A stretch of 64,000 nucleotides of DNA from assembly GCA_024229395.1 (NCBI GenBank), contig JAAESM010000061.1, positions 1 to 64,000 on the forward strand. The letters are read 5' to 3'. A model generated the notes under the pieces. The model ran no database searches. It had not been told where the DNA came from and saw only the letters and a program-made list of their open reading frames with translations. This document shows positions 61,162-64,000 of this stretch, piece by piece. Numbering within the stretch: the stretch's first letter is position 1; every line of letters begins with the position of its first letter. The translations under genes were made by a program, and so were the position numbers. Source of the DNA: Planctomycetota bacterium (GTDB taxonomy: Bacteria; Planctomycetota; UBA1135).

Positions 61162-62580
61162 TTACAGGTAGCGCAGCCACAGGTAGACCGCGGCGATCGC
61201 CACCGACATCAGCATCATTGGGAAGGCCGTCTTCAAGAAGGTCACGAAGCGAATCGGATGACCTGCGCGTTCGGCAAAACCTGCAACAATCAAGTTGGCA
61301 CTAGCACCAATCAGGCTGCCGTTACCACCAAGACAGGCGCCCAGCGATAGGGACCACCAAACTGCATGCTCTTGGGCATAGCTGAGGCCAACACCACTTT
61401 CCTTCAACTGCTCGAAGGTCTCTTGCAGCGTTGGGATCATCGTGGCCACGAAGGGAATGTTGTCGACCACCGCACTGGCCACCGCCGAGATCCACAGCAC
61501 TGCCATGGCCAAGGTCGAGGTGACTTCCGTGGCGTCGGCTGCGCCTTCGGTCAGCGCCAGCACTTGGCCGGCCAAGAGTTCCAGGCCACCGGCATTCTCG
61601 AGAGCACCGACAATCACGAACAGACCGACGAAGAAGAAGATCGTGACCCATTCGACCTCTCCGGCCGTGTGGTGCACGCTCTTGTCCTGTTCCTCAGCGT
61701 TGTTCTTCAAGTTATCCAAGAGCAGCAACAGAGCTGCTCCAGTCATGGCGACGGTTGCCGGCTCCAATCCCATCGGGTGACCAGCAACAAAGCCGATCAG
61801 AACCAAGGACAAGACAAACAGCGACTTTTTCAGCAGCGGCACATCCTTGATGGCGTCGGCCTCGTGGAAACGCATCACACGTTCGCGGGCTCGATCGGTT
61901 GCCTTCAGCTTGCGCCCCCAGATCAACCAGATCGGGAATAGCGTGGCAATGAAGACCACCGGCACGACCGGCGCGACGTGGACCAGGAAGTCGTTGAAGG
62001 TGATGGACTCGACCAACGAACCGATCAGGATGTTGGGAGGGTCACCGATCAGGGTTGCGGTACCGCCGATATTCGAGAACACAATCTCCGCGAACAGGAA
62101 GGGGTAGGGCTTGATATTGAGCTCTTCCGTGATCAGCAAGGTCACCGGTGCGATCAGCAGGACGGTGGTCACGTTGTCGAGCAGGGCCGAAAGGATCGCC
62201 GTGACCAACGAAAGCATGACCAGGATGCCCCACGGGCTGGCTTTCACCTTCTTCGCCGACCAAATCGCCAGATATTGGAAGACACCGCTGCGACGCGTGA
62301 TCGCCACAATCATCATCATGCCGCACAACAGGCCGAGGGTGTTCCAGTCGATGGCGTTGATCGCCGCGTGCTGATCGAGCACCCCGAGCAGGATCATCAA
62401 GCCACCACCAAGCAGAGCAACCATGGCGCGGTTGTATTTCTCCGACATGATGACGGCATAGGAAGCCACGAACACGATCGCGGCCACCCACAAGGGGTTC
62501 ATCCCGAAGATTACATGGGGCTCGCTGTGTGTAGCGGCAGCCCCGGCTCCATGTTGGAGCATGCTGAGGAGCAGATTCAT
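61162..62580 (-). CDS. NhaD/ArsB-type (SLC13-superfamily) ion permease
   Basis: Inner-membrane transporter of 472 aa with about 11-12 helices. Family segments include LLCGMMMIVAITRRSGVFQYL, SALLDNVTTVLLIAPVTLL, FSNIGGTATLIGDPPNILIGS, VASAVVDNIPFVATMIP and LGACLGGNGSLIGASANLIV. The two inverted-repeat loops (NVTT-x-GDPPN and DNIP-x-GGNGSLIGASAN) are those of the Na+/H+ antiporter NhaD and arsenite/anion permeases. Substrate cannot be decided by eye. A CBS-domain protein gene lies three bases upstream in the same direction and could regulate it. Confidence 0.9.
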   Translation of the reverse strand: MNLLLSMLQHGAGAAATHSEPHVIFGMNPLWVAAIVFVASYAVIMSEKYNRAMVALLGGGLMILLGVLDQHAAINAIDWNTLGLLCGMMMIVAITRRSGVFQYLAIWSAKKVKASPWGILVMLSLVTAILSALLDNVTTVLLIAPVTLLITEELNIKPYPFLFAEIVFSNIGGTATLIGDPPNILIGSLVESITFNDFLVHVAPVVPVVFIATLFPIWLIWGRKLKATDRARERVMRFHEADAIKDVPLLKKSLFVLSLVLIGFVAGHPMGLEPATVAMTGAALLLLLDNLKNNAEEQDKSVHHTAGEVEWVTIFFFVGLFVIVGALENAGGLELLAGQVLALTEGAADATEVTSTLAMAVLWISAVASAVVDNIPFVATMIPTLQETFEQLKESGVGLSYAQEHAVWWSLSLGACLGGNGSLIGASANLIVAGFAERAGHPIRFVTFLKTAFPMMLMSVAIAAVYLWLRYL

Positions 62581-62583
62581 GGC

Positions 62584-63045
62584 TTACTGTCCGTCTGACA
62601 AGTGGTCTAGCACATCCCAGTAGCTCACGATGCCAACCAAGATGCGGGTGTCGGGGTCGACAACGGCAATGTTGTCTTGGGTCTTGGCGAGGGCCAAGAC
62701 GGTCCGAGTGAGGGAATCATTGGGGTGCAACGAGGGCACCGACTTGTAGACATGCTCGCGGACGGGTTGGTCCCAGACCTTGGCCAAGCGCCGACGCAGG
62801 TCATCCATGTTGTCGTCCATGAAGCTGATGTCGGTCATTGGACCTTCGCGGGCGATCAAACTACCCATAGGGGACGACAGCTCTAGCACAGTATGCACGC
62901 CGAACTGTCCGAGAAAGCGACCTTCATCGCTGACCACAGGGACCGAACGGAAGTGGTTTTTGCACAAAAGTTCGATGGTGGCCCCGACCTTGGTATCCGC
63001 GGATACGGTGGTCAGGTTGGTATTCATGATGGATGAACAAGTCAT
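62584..63045 (-). CDS. CBS-domain pair protein
   Basis: Protein of 153 aa consisting of two CBS motifs, TCSSIMNTNLTTVSADTKVGA with VVSDEGRFLGQFGVHTVL, and SVPSLHPNDSLTRTVLAL with VVDPDTRILVGIVSYWDVL. CBS pairs bind adenosine nucleotides and often regulate transporters or enzymes. It lies directly upstream of the NhaD-type permease (three-base gap) and downstream of an antiporter subunit gene, so an ion-homeostasis role is a reasonable guess. Confidence 0.9.
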   Translation of the reverse strand: MTCSSIMNTNLTTVSADTKVGATIELLCKNHFRSVPVVSDEGRFLGQFGVHTVLELSSPMGSLIAREGPMTDISFMDDNMDDLRRRLAKVWDQPVREHVYKSVPSLHPNDSLTRTVLALAKTQDNIAVVDPDTRILVGIVSYWDVLDHLSDGQ

Positions 63046-63141
63046 GATCTAGCTCCCATTTGGGCCGGAATGATAAATGATTACCAACAGGTCCGCAATA
63101 GCCGATTTGAATCGACTAGGGCTTAGGAAGCCCTGGTCCCA

Positions 63142-64000
63142 TCAAACATAGTACATCAGCAGGGTGGAGCCCAGGAGGACCGCGACCCAGAACACCATGC
63201 TGCCAGTCGGCCAGCTGCGTGCCAGCACTCCTTCGGAGCGGTGGTGGCGTGCGAGTCCTAGAACCCCGCGGCCCATCAGCTTGAGGACGGCCTTGCGGAA
63301 GGCCTGATCGACGCTCATCACGAAACGGAAACTCTGGCGAATCAGCGTTGGCGCGAAGCGTCGGTAAACCCATTGCGCATCGAGGTGGGTCGAGCGCAGT
63401 TCCGGCGGATAGATCTTGTAGAGCTTGAGGCTCAGGAAGGCCAACGCCGAGAAGGCTAGCAGCTGCATCTGCGAAAGAATGTGGCTGGCATCGTAAGGGC
63501 TGTAATCGGTGCTGTAGGGGAGCAGCGAATAGAGGGTGGCGGGGAAGCAACCAATGCCGATGCACAAGCTTGCCGCGATCGTCATGGCGACGAGCATGTT
63601 CTTCGGCGGTTCATGCGCAGTCTCGATGTGTTTGGAGTTGTGACCGAAGAATGCGAAGAACGGGATCTTGATACCGGCGTGGTGGAAGACACCGGCGGCC
63701 GCGAACAGCAGGCCCAGCCAGACCCATTCATAACCTTCTTCCAGCACCGCGGTGACAATCATCGACTTAGAGACGAAACCGTTGAACAACGGGAAGGCCG
63801 AGATCGACGCCGCGCCGATCATGCACAAGATCGCCGTCTTCGGCATCTTCTTGTAGAGGCCGCCGAGCTCCGAGCCGCGCATCTCGCCGGTGACATGCAG
63901 GACCGCACCCATGCTCATCATTAGCAAGCCCTTGAACAGCACATCGTTGAAGGCGTGAGCCACAGCGCCGTTGAGCGCAAGTTCGGTACCGATGCCGATA
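63142..64000 (-). CDS. Na+/H+ antiporter subunit D-like (complex I ND5/MrpD family), C-terminal part, cut by window edge
   Basis: Proton-conducting membrane transporter, at least 285 aa visible. The frame is open beyond base 64000, so the N-terminal part of the protein is missing. GIGTELALNGAVAHAFNDVLFKGLL is the conserved helix with the key Lys and His (shown in part, NGAVAHAFNDVLFKGLL). AILCMIGAASISAFPLFNGFVSKS follows with the second conserved Lys. A long C-terminal extension with an IYPPELRSTHLDAQWVYRRF segment comes next. This resembles the MrpD/MbhH and hydrogenase-linked ND5-like subunits. The CBS and NhaD-type genes downstream fit an ion-transport cluster. The exact complex cannot be told from the visible part. 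Confidence 0.85.
   Translation of the reverse strand, partial: IGIGTELALNGAVAHAFNDVLFKGLLMMSMGAVLHVTGEMRGSELGGLYKKMPKTAILCMIGAASISAFPLFNGFVSKSMIVTAVLEEGYEWVWLGLLFAAAGVFHHAGIKIPFFAFFGHNSKHIETAHEPPKNMLVAMTIAASLCIGIGCFPATLYSLLPYSTDYSPYDASHILSQMQLLAFSALAFLSLKLYKIYPPELRSTHLDAQWVYRRFAPTLIRQSFRFVMSVDQAFRKAVLKLMGRGVLGLARHHRSEGVLARSWPTGSMVFWVAVLLGSTLLMYYV

Overview
The window is a gene-dense bacterial chromosome segment of moderately high GC content. There are few intergenic gaps, and many genes overlap by 4 to 14 bases. No phylogenetic marker is decisive by eye. The mix of secreted proteins fits Planctomycetota or a neighbouring PVC-type lineage best: a DUF1080 lipoprotein, a sialate O-acetylesterase-like protein, an arylsulfotransferase-like protein, a secreted deiminase with an Ig-like tail, and a 1208-residue protein of carboxypeptidase-regulatory repeats. 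Alongside these sit mcsA-clpC, an HD-GYP response regulator and a peptidoglycan gene (murD). The taxon is an inference.

Left end (1-6437) is an accessory, defence-like cluster: the C-terminal part of a NERD/UvrD-type helicase, a small orphan, a Cas4-like plus DUF2779 nuclease, a WYL regulator, a dual-specificity phosphatase, a broken ADP-ribosylglycohydrolase, and the C-terminal nuclease domain of a DUF1016 (YhcG-like) protein. The last two are joined at a visible recombination seam near 5970. A 20-base motif is shared (17/20) between the helicase/orphan junction and the divergent promoter of the WYL gene, and it is a good operator candidate.

6491-11745 is a leftward MacAB-TolC-type export operon (TolC lipoprotein, adaptor, ATPase, permease). 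11821-17655 holds an S41 peptidase and a murD-mcsA-clpC run. Two tRNA-Ser genes follow, then a bifunctional-nuclease-family protein.

The most interesting gene is at 18593-19084. It is an O6-alkylguanine-DNA alkyltransferase in which the catalytic cysteine codon of the P-C-H-R motif is TGA. The frame stays open and conserved downstream to the normal family length, and a plausible bacterial SECIS hairpin lies 19 nt after the TGA. I read it as a candidate selenocysteine-containing DNA-repair alkyltransferase.

19081-26824 carries a DUF1080 lipoprotein, a HupE/UreJ-like membrane protein, an HD-GYP regulator, hpt, an RluA-type pseudouridine synthase, a DUF21/CBS protein and a KefB-type antiporter. 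26948-30509 holds truD with a very long Arg/Gly/Asp/Asn-rich repeat tail, mtnP and a YigZ-family gene. 30566-40789 includes a sigma-factor remnant, an arylsulfotransferase-like protein, a leftward prenyl-lipid-flavoured cluster (squalene/phytoene-synthase-like, UbiA/DPPR-synthase-like, DUF362, GNAT), a soluble histidine kinase, a DAO oxidoreductase, a secreted HExxH protein and gamma-glutamyltransferase. 40843-54255 has the giant repeat protein, Mrp, QueC, a decayed beta-helix gene, the secreted deiminase, MazG, ThiI and tRNA-Asp and tRNA-Val. 54359-64000 is mostly housekeeping: DsbD, DapF, GyrA, YqeY, an HTH regulator with a nonsense codon near its 5' end, a NhaD/ArsB-type permease, a CBS protein and an antiporter subunit cut by the window edge. 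I saw no CRISPR array, insertion sequence, rRNA or replication origin.
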